Notes under the pieces: generated by a model
Told to the model about the DNA's origin: nothing
Database searches by the model: none
The model's input: the letters and a program-made list of their open reading frames with translations, nothing else
DNA from: Porphyridium purpureum
Lineage: Eukaryota > Rhodophyta > Bangiophyceae > Porphyridiales > Porphyridiaceae
Direction of reading: 5' to 3'
Length of the DNA stretch: 64,000 nt
Assembly (NCBI GenBank): GCA_008690995.1
Contig: VRMN01000015.1
Span: 62,001-126,000, forward strand
Made by a program: the position numbers and the translations under genes
Part shown: piece by piece, positions 36,557 to 47,100 of the stretch
Position numbering within the stretch: the stretch's first letter is position 1
How the letters are laid out: each line of letters begins with the position of its first letter

Positions 36557-39500
36557 TCAGTTCACAATCATGGACAGAATCGACTCGCCCAGGTGCAGCT
36601 CGAGCTGCGCGATGAACGTGCGCACCGCGTGCTCGACGGCCTCCTCCTCGTTGTCCAAGCCGTCGGCCAGCAGCGGGATGATTTCAGGAAGCACCGTCAA
36701 GTACTCCTTGCCCAGCTTGATGGCCACGCGCTCCGAGCACGCCAGCGCAGCCAGCTGGCGCCGCACGCGCGCCGCTGCGTCCGTCGCGGCAGCGGCTTCG
36801 GAATCAAACGAGAATGATGATGATAGAGGTTCAAGCGCGTGCAGAGCAACGCGAACCAGGCGTTTGCGCCCATCGTCAGGATTGGCCGCAAGCAAGCTGT
36901 TTTTGGCCAGCCATGCGAGACTTTCGTAGACGCGTTCTCGCCGTGGCTCGGGCTCCTCGTGCCGCACGACTACGTGAACGTGATACGCCGAGATGGCTCT
37001 GAACAGCTGCTCAAATGCATCGTCGCCCACGTACGTTCTTGTATGATTCATCCACACACTCACATTGTCGATGGCAAGGTCTTTCGATGAGCTCACGATC
37101 GCATCGCGTTCGTCCAAATCGGTCGGAGTGTTGTGGTCGCCCGACGCGCGCGCACGCTTTTTGCTTTGGCTCTTCTTTTTCTTCTCGCTCTCGTCCTCTG
37201 CTCCTACAACGTCATCGGCATGGTGGCCGTGATTGGCTGCCGTGAGTGCATCCAGCATCATGCCTACTGAACGTTCGGCGTACGGCACCGCGAGCTCCAG
37301 CAGGGTCTCTTGCAGCTTCAATAACCAGCGCAACAAGAGATTTCTTCGAGTCTCTGTTTTTGACGGCGCTGACGTCGACCAGACCTCAAATGCCTTGAAA
37401 AGTCGGTCAAACTGAGCTTCCGAAAGCCGAAGGCACAGCTTCAGCAGCCCGTCGACAAGACGATTGTAGCACGTACTGCGCAAGTGCCAGTGGCACCCCG
37501 ATGTTTCGTTGTACTCAGCGAGCGAGAGAAGCATGTTCTGCACGTCAAGCCTTGCAACTTCAAATTCATGCTTATCCAGCGCGCCTACCATCACATCTAT
37601 TGAACCGAGCGTGCTCGTGAAGAGCGGCTGGTGGTACTGGCTAGAATTTTGCACGTCAAGCGCCGCCTCCAGACACGCCTGCAATGCTGGTAAGAGTACT
37701 CGAAAGGGAACATGGGTCCCGAAAAATCGCAGCAATTTGGCGGTATCGCCCGTCACACACAAGTACTTGACCAAATCAATAAATGCAGCGCCGCCAAAGT
37801 ACCGACCCTGTTTCTCCGCGATCATTCGGAGAGCCTGCACAATCCCTTCGAACATGCTCGGTTCCACAAGCTTGATTGATGCTAGACTCTCGCCGACAGC
37901 TAAAAGGGAAGCAATGCGGGCCACGAACAGTGGAATAAACCTTGCGGTCGATGCCCCCACATGTCGTACCAGCGTTGCGAAACATAGAAGCACACTCACG
38001 GCCACATCGGAGCGCAGCGCTTCCTTCTGGGTCTCCTGCAAGAGTTTCAGCAAAGGTGGGACACAGGCGATAAAAGGCGCAGGCTCTCTTTTTGCACAAA
38101 TCGTTGCAACACGCTGTAGTGCCACCACACCAGCGAGTTCGAGGTCTTTCATTCCGTCCGCGTTTCGATCTTTCACTGCGGCCGCATCGATACAAGCCAA
38201 TACCCCGTCGACAACACGTCCCACAGTCTCTCGACTGCGGGGAACTGCCAATTCGCCTAGTTTCTCGCACGCCTCTAGTCGATCGCAAAGTAATCGCGTC
38301 CCAAGAATGCGCAACTCAACTTTGCACTTGCTGCTGGATGACAAGAAGGGATCTGCTAAGATGCTCACGCACGCTTCAAACGGCACGGACAAAATCAAAG
38401 CATCAACGAATCGAAACAGACGCTCAGCAAGGAAGCCTTCCTCGAACCCATACAGATCTGCACCCGTGCGGGGCTTTCGAACAGACAGACACAGAGACAT
38501 ACACGTGGTTGCGAGCTGATTCATTTCCTCCTGCACGTCGAGAACCATACTCTTTGCGGCAATCCGACTCAGAAACTCCTCAGAACACACCAAGTGTGAA
38601 AGAAGATCCACTCCAAATGCCAGATCGTCATCCACAGCGCCGGCCGTGTAATCGTTCAAGGTCGCAAAATATGATCTCATTAGAGCCAATTGTACGTCAA
38701 CCAACTCGAACGATGCGTGCACCACCGCTGTGAAAAGGTTTAAGCATGCCGACATAGACCAACCCGACGTAACCTTGGCTTCGCGCAACGCACTGACAAA
38801 GGGCTCGAGAATCGCATGCTCAGAAGAAGAAGGAACACCGATTGCCTTGAATATCTTGGAACAAAGCTCAACATCTCGTGAAACGGGAATGGCAGGTGCA
38901 ACATCCCAAGAGCGCACCAGCATGCTCCACGTCATTCCACAGCGCTGGCGGAGTGCCGTACTGTCTCCTTCACCCTGAGCACCCAGTGCAGACTGTATGA
39001 TGGCGGCGAATGAATCTACAATTTCTACTGAGTAGGTATGTGCGTCCTTTGCCAAGGCATGCTTCTGCAGCAGGGAGGACCAGAGCGGTAAGCAGGCCTC
39101 AACATGAGACCACTTGAAATGCTGAGCGGAATTGGAGACGATACGAGCAAGCGTGAGAGCAAACGTTGTAGTCGGGACACAGCGAATGTCGCTAGGAAAG
39201 CGACTAGCAAACATGGCGCGGCAGCCATCTGGCTCGAAGCTTGAGCCTGGCAGAACATCAGTCGTCAGCAGTAGCACAGTATTAACCGCCAGATTTCGCA
39301 CATACGCCACATCAGGGAACAATGAAACGACCGGACCGCGCCCTTTGCCTTCGTCTACATCATCTGTGCTGGCCATCAGCGCATTCAGACATGCCAAGAC
39401 ACTTTCCATGACTCTCTCAGGAAGTGCAATGCGGGCGATAAATGTAGAATGCTGCAAGAGTTCCAGTACGGCCAAGGCCTGCTGCGCCGCTCGTGTATGA

Positions 39501-42500
39501 TCAGCGAGAGATAAAGGTCTATCCGCATCAGTAAGGGTGCCAGTGGTCGTGTCTGTCGACGTTCGCCGTGACTTTTTCGACACCGAAGGCCCGTGAGCAC
39601 TTGGTCGCTGCACCTCGTGCGCACGTGCAAGTATCCTGCAAATCAGAGACGCATCTATAGCCTTCAAACGTAGAAGGGGATCTATCGCACCTTCAAACGA
39701 AAGAGCGCCGGCGGGAGGATGGCCATTCTCCCCCGTGGATTCGAAATCAAGGCCCTTGTTTCCACTTGGCAGGACCATGAGGAAATGAGAAAAGAGAATC
39801 TCTTTCCATTTTTCCGTGCAAAGTTCGAAACAAGCAGCCAACGACCTCATGCTTGCTTGACGTACCGCATGCTCGCACGTGGGCATGAGAAGAAGAACCA
39901 CGCGGGGATCCTTCTCCGAATCAATCACCGGTCCCCTGAGACAAGTAAGTGTATCCAGCGCCGCCATCACCAGTTCAGAATCGACCGGACCTTGTCGCCC
40001 GGCCGGCTTGTGTCTTTCCAATCCCGAATCCTGAATTGGGCCCGCCGACACTGGTGCCACAAAATGATTCAAGATGGCTTCCGCAACAGACTGAAAGTGA
40101 CCATGCCAGGCCTTCTGCTTTCCTGAAATACGTATGTTTGCCTTCATCAATGCCCGCAAAAGACCAATCTTCTTCCATTTGAGGCCATCGGTAAGCAGTT
40201 CTTCCTTCAGAAGCGTGGCAAAATACTCAGCGCACTGTCGGAATTCTGCATGTACTGCGTCATCCAGTTTGCTTGTCGTCGAACTCGAGGCCAAAGCCAG
40301 CATCACTTGCCTACGCGCCATCAAAAGTCCTGCCGAATCCTTACCCTCGGTCTCCCTCGACAAAAGTTCCGTAAACACTGGCGAAGGAGACGGTCCAGAC
40401 CCTGAATTTAAATCCACGTAAGAAGTAAGAGCAATGTAGTCCGAGATCAACGTGTCCCACACAGCAAAAGGAGCGTTGTGGGTGTCGTCAGCGATCGTTA
40501 AGAGGCTGACCTTTGCACGCTGACAGATCAGGTAAAATGACTTCTCGGGCGGTGCATGGGAATCCCACAGCACCGAGTCGAGTATTTTCACCGTGTGGGA
40601 AATGTCTTTCGCTCCCGACACAAGCACTTTCAGAGGAAAGACGCTTCCGCATCGCACGGAATTCAAAAGAAAGTCTTGAATGGATTCTATCGCCCCATGC
40701 GTAGGTGGAGAGGCTGCCCACAATCGCTCGATAAGATCAGCACCACTCAGAATTAAAGATGCGGCGTTTGCTGAGGGAATCTCTTTCAGTGTGGACAAAA
40801 GTAGATCCGATGCCATCGTCCGCGCAGCACTACTTCCAGGATCTCCAAGTACGGAGTCGAGCCTGCGCCGCATTTGCTTTCGCACCGCTGGTGAGGCTCT
40901 TCTCAAGCATCTGTTAATGTTCTGCAAGCATGGTACATACAGGTCCGCGACCACTAAAGTATCGGCAGCTGCTCCGCTTTTCGCTTTCACGCAGAGCACT
41001 AATTCCCATGCCCAAGCACATGTCGACACAGAGTGCCAATCCGTGAGAACATAGCGAATCACCATGTCCATAGGATGCGTCACTTTCTTCTTGCTCGTTC
41101 TTGGACCGGGTGTACTTTCCTTCGCCAAAATACCTTGAGCAAGGGTTTCCACCAAGCCGCGTCGGAATTCTTCCCCAAATTCTCTCCGCTGCGTCTTGGA
41201 ATTCATAGGCTTTCCACCTGACTTTGCATTATTCCGAAATTTCTTTTTCAGCTCGGCGCGATACGTCTCCATCTTCTTCTGTAGAGGAAATAGGAGACTG
41301 CTCATCCAGAAGGAGGCGGCCGTCTCGGCGCCCGGAGCGGCAACAAGGTCTAGTATCGCTCGGGAACTCCTCTGGGTTCGCTTATCTAGCACGCGAAATA
41401 AGATCAGGCACAAAATTGCCGCGGCACGTGCCCCGAGCTCGCTGGCCTCGTTTTCTCTCGCAATGTCGACCAAGCACTGTGCCATCGTCACGTATTGCTG
41501 ATTTTCAAGAACAATGAATCTCTGAAAAAAAGTCAAATCCAGTACCCACGGCTCGAACCGATCCAGAACATCTGACGGATCCAGGACACCTCTCCACTTG
41601 GCGACATTCCCGCAACCGCTCGCAATGGCTAAGACCACATCCGCATCGTGTTCGGTTCGAAGGCGGTTCTGCAGGCTCTTCAAGACAGCGTCACTTAGGA
41701 ATTGGTTTGTTCGAGCGTCTTGATGAGCGACCTTGCCATTCTGGGCTCCGATTTCGACAGCAGCACTTTGCGAAGACAAGTGCAGCGAAACCAACTGCTT
41801 GATCGCGGCTATTCGGACCGCCTTGTCTGGGTCATTGATGCGGTCCGTGACCTTCGTGATCAACCGTGCTCCATCGCCTCCTCCTGCTGCCAGCGATGTT
41901 AACTGTTCCCGTGCTATATCATCACGATGAGGATTATTCTTTACGACAAACTCGGCCACGCGGTCCCACGAAGACGTATCTTTTTCTGCATGCTTTCCAG
42001 AAGCAAAAGTGACCACTCCGTCATCGAAATCGGCAGCTCGTTGCGGACTACCTGAAGCTGACGCCAGAATCGATGCTACAGCAGTTTCCACGTACTTTAT
42101 GCGATGCACACTGTCGGTTCCTTGTCTATGCTCTGACTCAAGTACGTATACTTCTCGCAGGGCGCAGAGCGCTTGATACACAAGATGCGAAACGTGAGCA
42201 TCCGGTGCTGTTCTGACGAGTCTCGCCAGCCAAGAGATGTCCACCTCGTGGACCCGACGATGTTCGTGAAGCACCCGGTTCAAAAGCGCAACGTAAATAT
42301 GAAGGGAGAGCGTCGGCTTGAGAGCTGTCAGTATTTCAAACAAAAATTCAAACCCGTACAAGTCGGCGCACAGCACGTCCAAAGAATTCCGAATCGGGGA
42401 ATCCTCCGCCGCACCCGCATCCGATGCAGTGGCGCGCGCTTGGAAGTCAATGACAGTAAGCAAAATGCAAAGACAGTTTTGCAAGGCAACAACAGCATTT

Positions 42501-43468
42501 TGAGATATTTGCCCCGACAATTTGGAGGGGTCGCCTAGAAGACGAAGCATTGCGACAACGGAGCGAGCGCTAGACACAAAGTATTCTTGATCCAAGATAA
42601 TGTCATGCACTGAACGGGAAGAACAATGAACTGCGGCGCTTCCAATAACCATGATGCAGGCGCACACATACTCAGTGCTGCTTTCGTCAGACTGCAGGTT
42701 GATTCGAGCGAGCCCCTCCACCACCCCTCTCACGGCATGCACGAGGCGTTCAGATACATCCGGCACTGCGTTTGCATTCGCGCTCGACGCGTCCAGTACC
42801 ACATCAATCGCACATGCGGAGAATAATTGGAAGAGCGCCTTGGCGTGGATGCCATTCTTGGCACATAGGAATGCGCACCGGCTGATGGAGTGCAAGACAC
42901 TTTGAGGAGCAGCCAGCGAAACAAGTTTCCTCGGGACCGCCGTATCTGGACCGAACACCGCGGGCAGCAGGAAATCCCATTTGTGCACTTGCGCTCCGGC
43001 CTTTGCCTCTCGTTTTCTTCTCAAAAGCAACGCCTGAGCAAGTCGGCGGAACTGCTCAGTACCATGAAACGGAATGCCGCACATGAGCAGACTGTCTATG
43101 TCCTTCGGATGCTCCTCTGCGCGGTATCCGCGCACCAGCCACTCGATGCACTTTTGCGCCGGACGCAGCACGAAGAAGGGTGTGAGCACGAGGCAGAACC
43201 TGCGCACATGCGACGAGATCTGCGCGCGCGCATTTGCGTCCAGGACGCTCGGATCAACCACGCGTCCATGGAACAACGCATCCTGGAATTCGTCGAACCG
43301 CGGGTCGAGCCGTCGCAGCTGCTCACAGCCGCGCATGGCCAGCTGCGCCACATCCTGCAGCGGCTGCGCGTCGGCCTCACGCCGCGAAAACAGCACCGAC
43401 GCCTGCAGCCGCGTGTACTGCTCCTCGGCGCGCAGCTGGCCTAGCTGCTGTGCGATCGACATGGCCAC
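36557..43468 (-). CDS. UTP10: UTP10/HEATR1, U3 snoRNP-associated HEAT-repeat protein
   Basis: 2,303 residues in one uninterrupted frame. UTP10 (HEATR1 in animals) is a large HEAT-repeat scaffold of the t-UTP module of the small-subunit processome, needed for rDNA transcription and early 18S pre-rRNA processing in the nucleolus. The N-terminal ~200 residues match the family (VLTPFFVLRPAQKCIEWLVR, then DSLLMCGIPFHGTEQFRRLA). The middle is alpha-solenoid. The BP28CT region and terminal helices (LPEIIPLLADGLDNEEEAVE, LELHLGESILSMI) close the protein. A basic, Lys-rich loop (KKKKSQSKKRARA) near residue 2,110 is a likely nucleolar signal. The start codon follows a purine-rich sense leader; a young LTR element sits 230 bp upstream. 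Confidence 0.93.
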   Translation of the reverse strand: MAMSIAQQLGQLRAEEQYTRLQASVLFSRREADAQPLQDVAQLAMRGCEQLRRLDPRFDEFQDALFHGRVVDPSVLDANARAQISSHVRRFCLVLTPFFVLRPAQKCIEWLVRGYRAEEHPKDIDSLLMCGIPFHGTEQFRRLAQALLLRRKREAKAGAQVHKWDFLLPAVFGPDTAVPRKLVSLAAPQSVLHSISRCAFLCAKNGIHAKALFQLFSACAIDVVLDASSANANAVPDVSERLVHAVRGVVEGLARINLQSDESSTEYVCACIMVIGSAAVHCSSRSVHDIILDQEYFVSSARSVVAMLRLLGDPSKLSGQISQNAVVALQNCLCILLTVIDFQARATASDAGAAEDSPIRNSLDVLCADLYGFEFLFEILTALKPTLSLHIYVALLNRVLHEHRRVHEVDISWLARLVRTAPDAHVSHLVYQALCALREVYVLESEHRQGTDSVHRIKYVETAVASILASASGSPQRAADFDDGVVTFASGKHAEKDTSSWDRVAEFVVKNNPHRDDIAREQLTSLAAGGGDGARLITKVTDRINDPDKAVRIAAIKQLVSLHLSSQSAAVEIGAQNGKVAHQDARTNQFLSDAVLKSLQNRLRTEHDADVVLAIASGCGNVAKWRGVLDPSDVLDRFEPWVLDLTFFQRFIVLENQQYVTMAQCLVDIARENEASELGARAAAILCLILFRVLDKRTQRSSRAILDLVAAPGAETAASFWMSSLLFPLQKKMETYRAELKKKFRNNAKSGGKPMNSKTQRREFGEEFRRGLVETLAQGILAKESTPGPRTSKKKVTHPMDMVIRYVLTDWHSVSTCAWAWELVLCVKAKSGAAADTLVVADLYVPCLQNINRCLRRASPAVRKQMRRRLDSVLGDPGSSAARTMASDLLLSTLKEIPSANAASLILSGADLIERLWAASPPTHGAIESIQDFLLNSVRCGSVFPLKVLVSGAKDISHTVKILDSVLWDSHAPPEKSFYLICQRAKVSLLTIADDTHNAPFAVWDTLISDYIALTSYVDLNSGSGPSPSPVFTELLSRETEGKDSAGLLMARRQVMLALASSSTTSKLDDAVHAEFRQCAEYFATLLKEELLTDGLKWKKIGLLRALMKANIRISGKQKAWHGHFQSVAEAILNHFVAPVSAGPIQDSGLERHKPAGRQGPVDSELVMAALDTLTCLRGPVIDSEKDPRVVLLLMPTCEHAVRQASMRSLAACFELCTEKWKEILFSHFLMVLPSGNKGLDFESTGENGHPPAGALSFEGAIDPLLRLKAIDASLICRILARAHEVQRPSAHGPSVSKKSRRTSTDTTTGTLTDADRPLSLADHTRAAQQALAVLELLQHSTFIARIALPERVMESVLACLNALMASTDDVDEGKGRGPVVSLFPDVAYVRNLAVNTVLLLTTDVLPGSSFEPDGCRAMFASRFPSDIRCVPTTTFALTLARIVSNSAQHFKWSHVEACLPLWSSLLQKHALAKDAHTYSVEIVDSFAAIIQSALGAQGEGDSTALRQRCGMTWSMLVRSWDVAPAIPVSRDVELCSKIFKAIGVPSSSEHAILEPFVSALREAKVTSGWSMSACLNLFTAVVHASFELVDVQLALMRSYFATLNDYTAGAVDDDLAFGVDLLSHLVCSEEFLSRIAAKSMVLDVQEEMNQLATTCMSLCLSVRKPRTGADLYGFEEGFLAERLFRFVDALILSVPFEACVSILADPFLSSSSKCKVELRILGTRLLCDRLEACEKLGELAVPRSRETVGRVVDGVLACIDAAAVKDRNADGMKDLELAGVVALQRVATICAKREPAPFIACVPPLLKLLQETQKEALRSDVAVSVLLCFATLVRHVGASTARFIPLFVARIASLLAVGESLASIKLVEPSMFEGIVQALRMIAEKQGRYFGGAAFIDLVKYLCVTGDTAKLLRFFGTHVPFRVLLPALQACLEAALDVQNSSQYHQPLFTSTLGSIDVMVGALDKHEFEVARLDVQNMLLSLAEYNETSGCHWHLRSTCYNRLVDGLLKLCLRLSEAQFDRLFKAFEVWSTSAPSKTETRRNLLLRWLLKLQETLLELAVPYAERSVGMMLDALTAANHGHHADDVVGAEDESEKKKKSQSKKRARASGDHNTPTDLDERDAIVSSSKDLAIDNVSVWMNHTRTYVGDDAFEQLFRAISAYHVHVVVRHEEPEPRRERVYESLAWLAKNSLLAANPDDGRKRLVRVALHALEPLSSSFSFDSEAAAATDAAARVRRQLAALACSERVAIKLGKEYLTVLPEIIPLLADGLDNEEEAVEHAVRTFIAQLELHLGESILSMIVN

Positions 43469-43694
43469 TCTCCTCCTTGCTCTCGCACCCCAACACCACG
43501 TCGTCCCTCGAACCGCCGCCTCTCTTTCTCCCTCGCGCGCGTCAACAGCGCAGGTAAGCGCTTAGAAATCACAAAACAAGCCCGTTTTATCAGCAACCGC
43601 CCGCCTGCGCGTGTGCCCCACCGCGGCGGCCCCGCGCGGTTTTCCGGCTACCGCACGTTAGCGGTTTAAACCGGTAAGGTGGCGGGTTGGTTGG
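43469..43694. promoter_or_regulatory. UTP10 promoter remnant next to the LTR element
   Basis: Only 226 bp separate the UTP10 start from the LTR element's target duplication. Purine-rich on the sense strand near the start. A GGTTTAAACCGG palindrome lies near 43662-43673. No ACTGTAC motif seen. Confidence 0.35.
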
Positions 43695-43699
43695 ATAGG

Positions 43700-44103
43700 T
43701 GAGATAAGTGCAACGAATTTTGAATGTGGCACGGTTTCGGCAAAGGGGCGCCCTTTACTTTTTCGGAGATAGTCGTCATTGCTTGCCGACCGGTCATTGT
43801 GATAAGGTGCGACCCCTCAAGTATTTGAGGGGTTGTGATTGATGCGCTCGACGCAGTTTTTGAGTCCAGGGGGACTTTTACGAGCCGAGGAGTGCCTATA
43901 TAATCAACCATCTACCAACTTCTTCGAGTTTCTCAATCCACAATAAAAGTCACGGATGATTGAACAAAGGAACTTTTCCTAAAGGTACCCTACGTGAAGT
44001 AGCCTACCGTGCAGTGCACACGAGCTGAGGACCTCCCCGCGCAAGCGGCCAGGCTCAGCTTTTTCATCCGTCGAGAGAGAGGGCAATACCGGATTTTACA
44101 ATA
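43700..44103 (+). repeat. 5' LTR of the copia element
   Basis: 404 bp, starting TGAGATAAG and ending CAATA. Contains TATATAA (43897-43903), an AATAAA word (43942-43947) and a perfect hairpin CCCCTCAA-GTAT-TTGAGGGG at about 43813-43832. The 12-mer TAAGGTGCGACC (43803-43814) is identical to the end of the Tc1-like element. Confidence 0.95.
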
Positions 44104-44140
44104 CTCATGAGTGAAGTTTGATCCGTAAGAGTAACGAAGA

Positions 44141-47100
44141 ATGTCGAACAATCCGCACAATACGCGCTTGCGAGCAGGCGCACGGATTGGAACCAGTGAA
44201 GGGGGCGGCGAATTTGGCAATGACCAGCAGCCAGCCACGTCGGCGTCACTGGAATATCCATCCGGCCCCGTGAATAATACTTCGAGCAACGCTGGAAGTC
44301 GTGCATTGTTGCAGTGGAACGAATTGCGTGGAATCCTACAGTCTCTGTCGGGGGATCAGATGCAGTCTGAATTCGCTCGAACATTTGAGAGCTCAATGCT
44401 AAATGAGATGTCGCCAGTTGAAATCCGCAACGTTGCACTATACCTTGAACAGCACCAAGCACTTGTCATCGAGCCACGAGAACGATATCGTGATGCTCTG
44501 CTGCGCATCTGTGGAAACCCTGCGGCATCTCGAAATGGGATGGCTGCGCAGTCGTCGGGAAGCGAGTCCTTACTAGCCAAGCTTGTGGACAAATGCCCAA
44601 TTTTTGACGGAACCAGCCAGACTGACTTGTCTCGCGTAACAACAGAGTTTCAGCTGGCTTGTGAGACGGCTCAAGTGGATGAAGCAGTAGCACTGCGCTT
44701 TATCAACACTGTCCTGCGAGGACTGGCCCGCTCGCATTTCCTCAAGCACCGCACCCTGTACCGCACCATTGAAGATGTGTTTCGGGATTTGCGCCTGCAT
44801 TTTGTCGGCGCGGATGTGCAGCATACGTTGTTGATGAAATGGTCAAATTTGTCACTGCCGTCCGTGCGCGCGGAATACCCAGGAGCATCTGAGCATCAAG
44901 CCCTGGAGCGCCTTTTCACTGAAGCAATTCAAGTGCAGGCTCAACTTCCGAAAGAAATGCAGTCTGACCTCAATTTGCTAGTCGCCATCAAACGCGCCGT
45001 GTTGGGAGAGCCATGTGAAAAAGCTCTACTCTACAATCCACCGAAAACCGCAGCAGAAGCCATCCAACGTCTCAAACTCTCGGCGTCTCAGGAGAAAGAG
45101 GCAGACACCTTGTGGACGCCAAAGCAATATGAGAGGCGAAAGAATAAGAAGGGACGAGACGGGCGCGTAATGAAGTGCAATAACTGCCGAAGCGAGTTTC
45201 ATTTGTACAGGCAGTGTCCTACAGCATCCGTATCGACGGACGTACGATTTGCCGAGCTAGGCTTTATCGAAGACTTCTCGGAAGATGAAAGTGACTCGTC
45301 TGCGGCTGGGCCATCGGCAGTTCCGGACGAGTCTTCGCAAGCCACGGTGGAGCGGCAACATAATGACGTCATGTTTGGTGATGCTCTGTATCTTGATGAA
45401 GATGAAACAACGAACGAGCTCGCGACGTTCTTTACGTCAGCTCTGGGCGTGCCAGGCTACGGAAAAACAATTCGACTCTGTGTGGATACCGGAGCTCCCT
45501 TATCTGTTGTCGGCATGCGTTCCTTGCGAGCATATCGTTCCCGAAACAATGTTCGAATGACGCCGGGTCGTCCCGTGTCATTCAAGTTCGGCTCTAGTCT
45601 ACAGCCTTCCCTCGGTGTGGTCAGCGTGCGAGTACCAATTAGTGGAGGCCAGTTCTTTGAGTATAAGACGCACGTCGTCGATGACCCGTCGGACAAGCCC
45701 CTTCCATTTCTTTTAGGAAACGATGCCCTACGGAATGCAACAGTTCATTTGGGAGACCAACCGTCAGTGACCCTGCACACTGGTGACAAAATTGACTTAG
45801 AGCGCAAGGAGGGTCATCTCACCAAAGAACTAGAAGTGGAGACATTGTATACTGCAGCCGAAGCCATCAAATTGCACCGTCGGTTTGGCCATCTTCCGGG
45901 TGACCGAATCATGCAGCTTGTAAAGAAAGCCAGCCCGGATTTGCAGGAAGCAGACTTGAAAATGCTCGCAAAATTACTTGGCGACGCGCGATCATCGTGC
46001 GAAGTTTGTGAGTTTCGCGAAGAAAAGCCATTGCGGCCTGCAGTGAGCGGGCGATTCCCAGAAGAAATTTTGTTCAACGAGACCGTGTTGATGGATGTAT
46101 GCTTTTTCAGAGAAAGACCGGTGCTCCAGGTGACGTGCAGGGACACGGGATATACGGTAGCTCGGTTTCTAGCTTCCAAACGGGCAAAGGATGTCATTAC
46201 GGCTTTCCTGGAAGGCTGGGTCTGTCATACAAGCGGTTTACCATCCACTGTGCGCGCAGATATGGGCACAGAATTTGTCAATGTAGACTTGTCCACAACA
46301 CTGTTGAGCATGGGCGTACACATGGAAACTAATGGCGTGGAAGCACCATGGCAGTTAGGAAGGGGAGAAAATGCGCATGGACCATTGAAACGTATTTTGG
46401 ACAAGATAATCCATTCCGAAACTGATGTCGACCCCGATTTGGCCTTAGCGATGGCGCAGAAAGCAATGAACGATTGCATGAATCCTCTAGGTCTCGTGCC
46501 AACTCTCCTCGTTTTTGGATGCACACCTAGAACTCCGTTAGGCACCAACGTTATGGGGTCGCCGGACCAACGAGCGCGCCTACTGCTGATGAAAACAGCA
46601 CGCGCAGAATACGAACTCTTGGTGGCCCACGAGAGGCTAAACCGTGCCTTGTCATCCAGGTATCCGACTGAGTCGTTACTCAAGGTAGGAGACAGTGTCA
46701 AAGTCTATCGCTACACACGCAAGCTCTGGGAGGGTCCACTCAAACTCTCAGCGATCGACTACAACACGAACATGGCAACCGTGCAGTCGCCGTCCGGAAC
46801 CTATCAAAATTTCAGTGTGGCGGTCATAAGACCATTTCGGGAGCGCACACTTGGACTGATGCGGCCTGACACTGGTCCAACATATTTCCAAGATGTATTA
46901 GAGACCGAGGTTTACAACGAAGCAAAACAAGATGAGCTGCAAGGGCTCGAGAACCGCGCGGTGTTCAAAACGGTACAAACGAGCCAAGCTCCAGTGGGCA
47001 GTAACGTACTGCACACCAAGTGGGTGCTTAAAACTAAGGAGGCGCCAGGAGGTGAATTCGTGCGGAAAGCAAGATTGACTGTCTTAGGCCACCTCGACCG

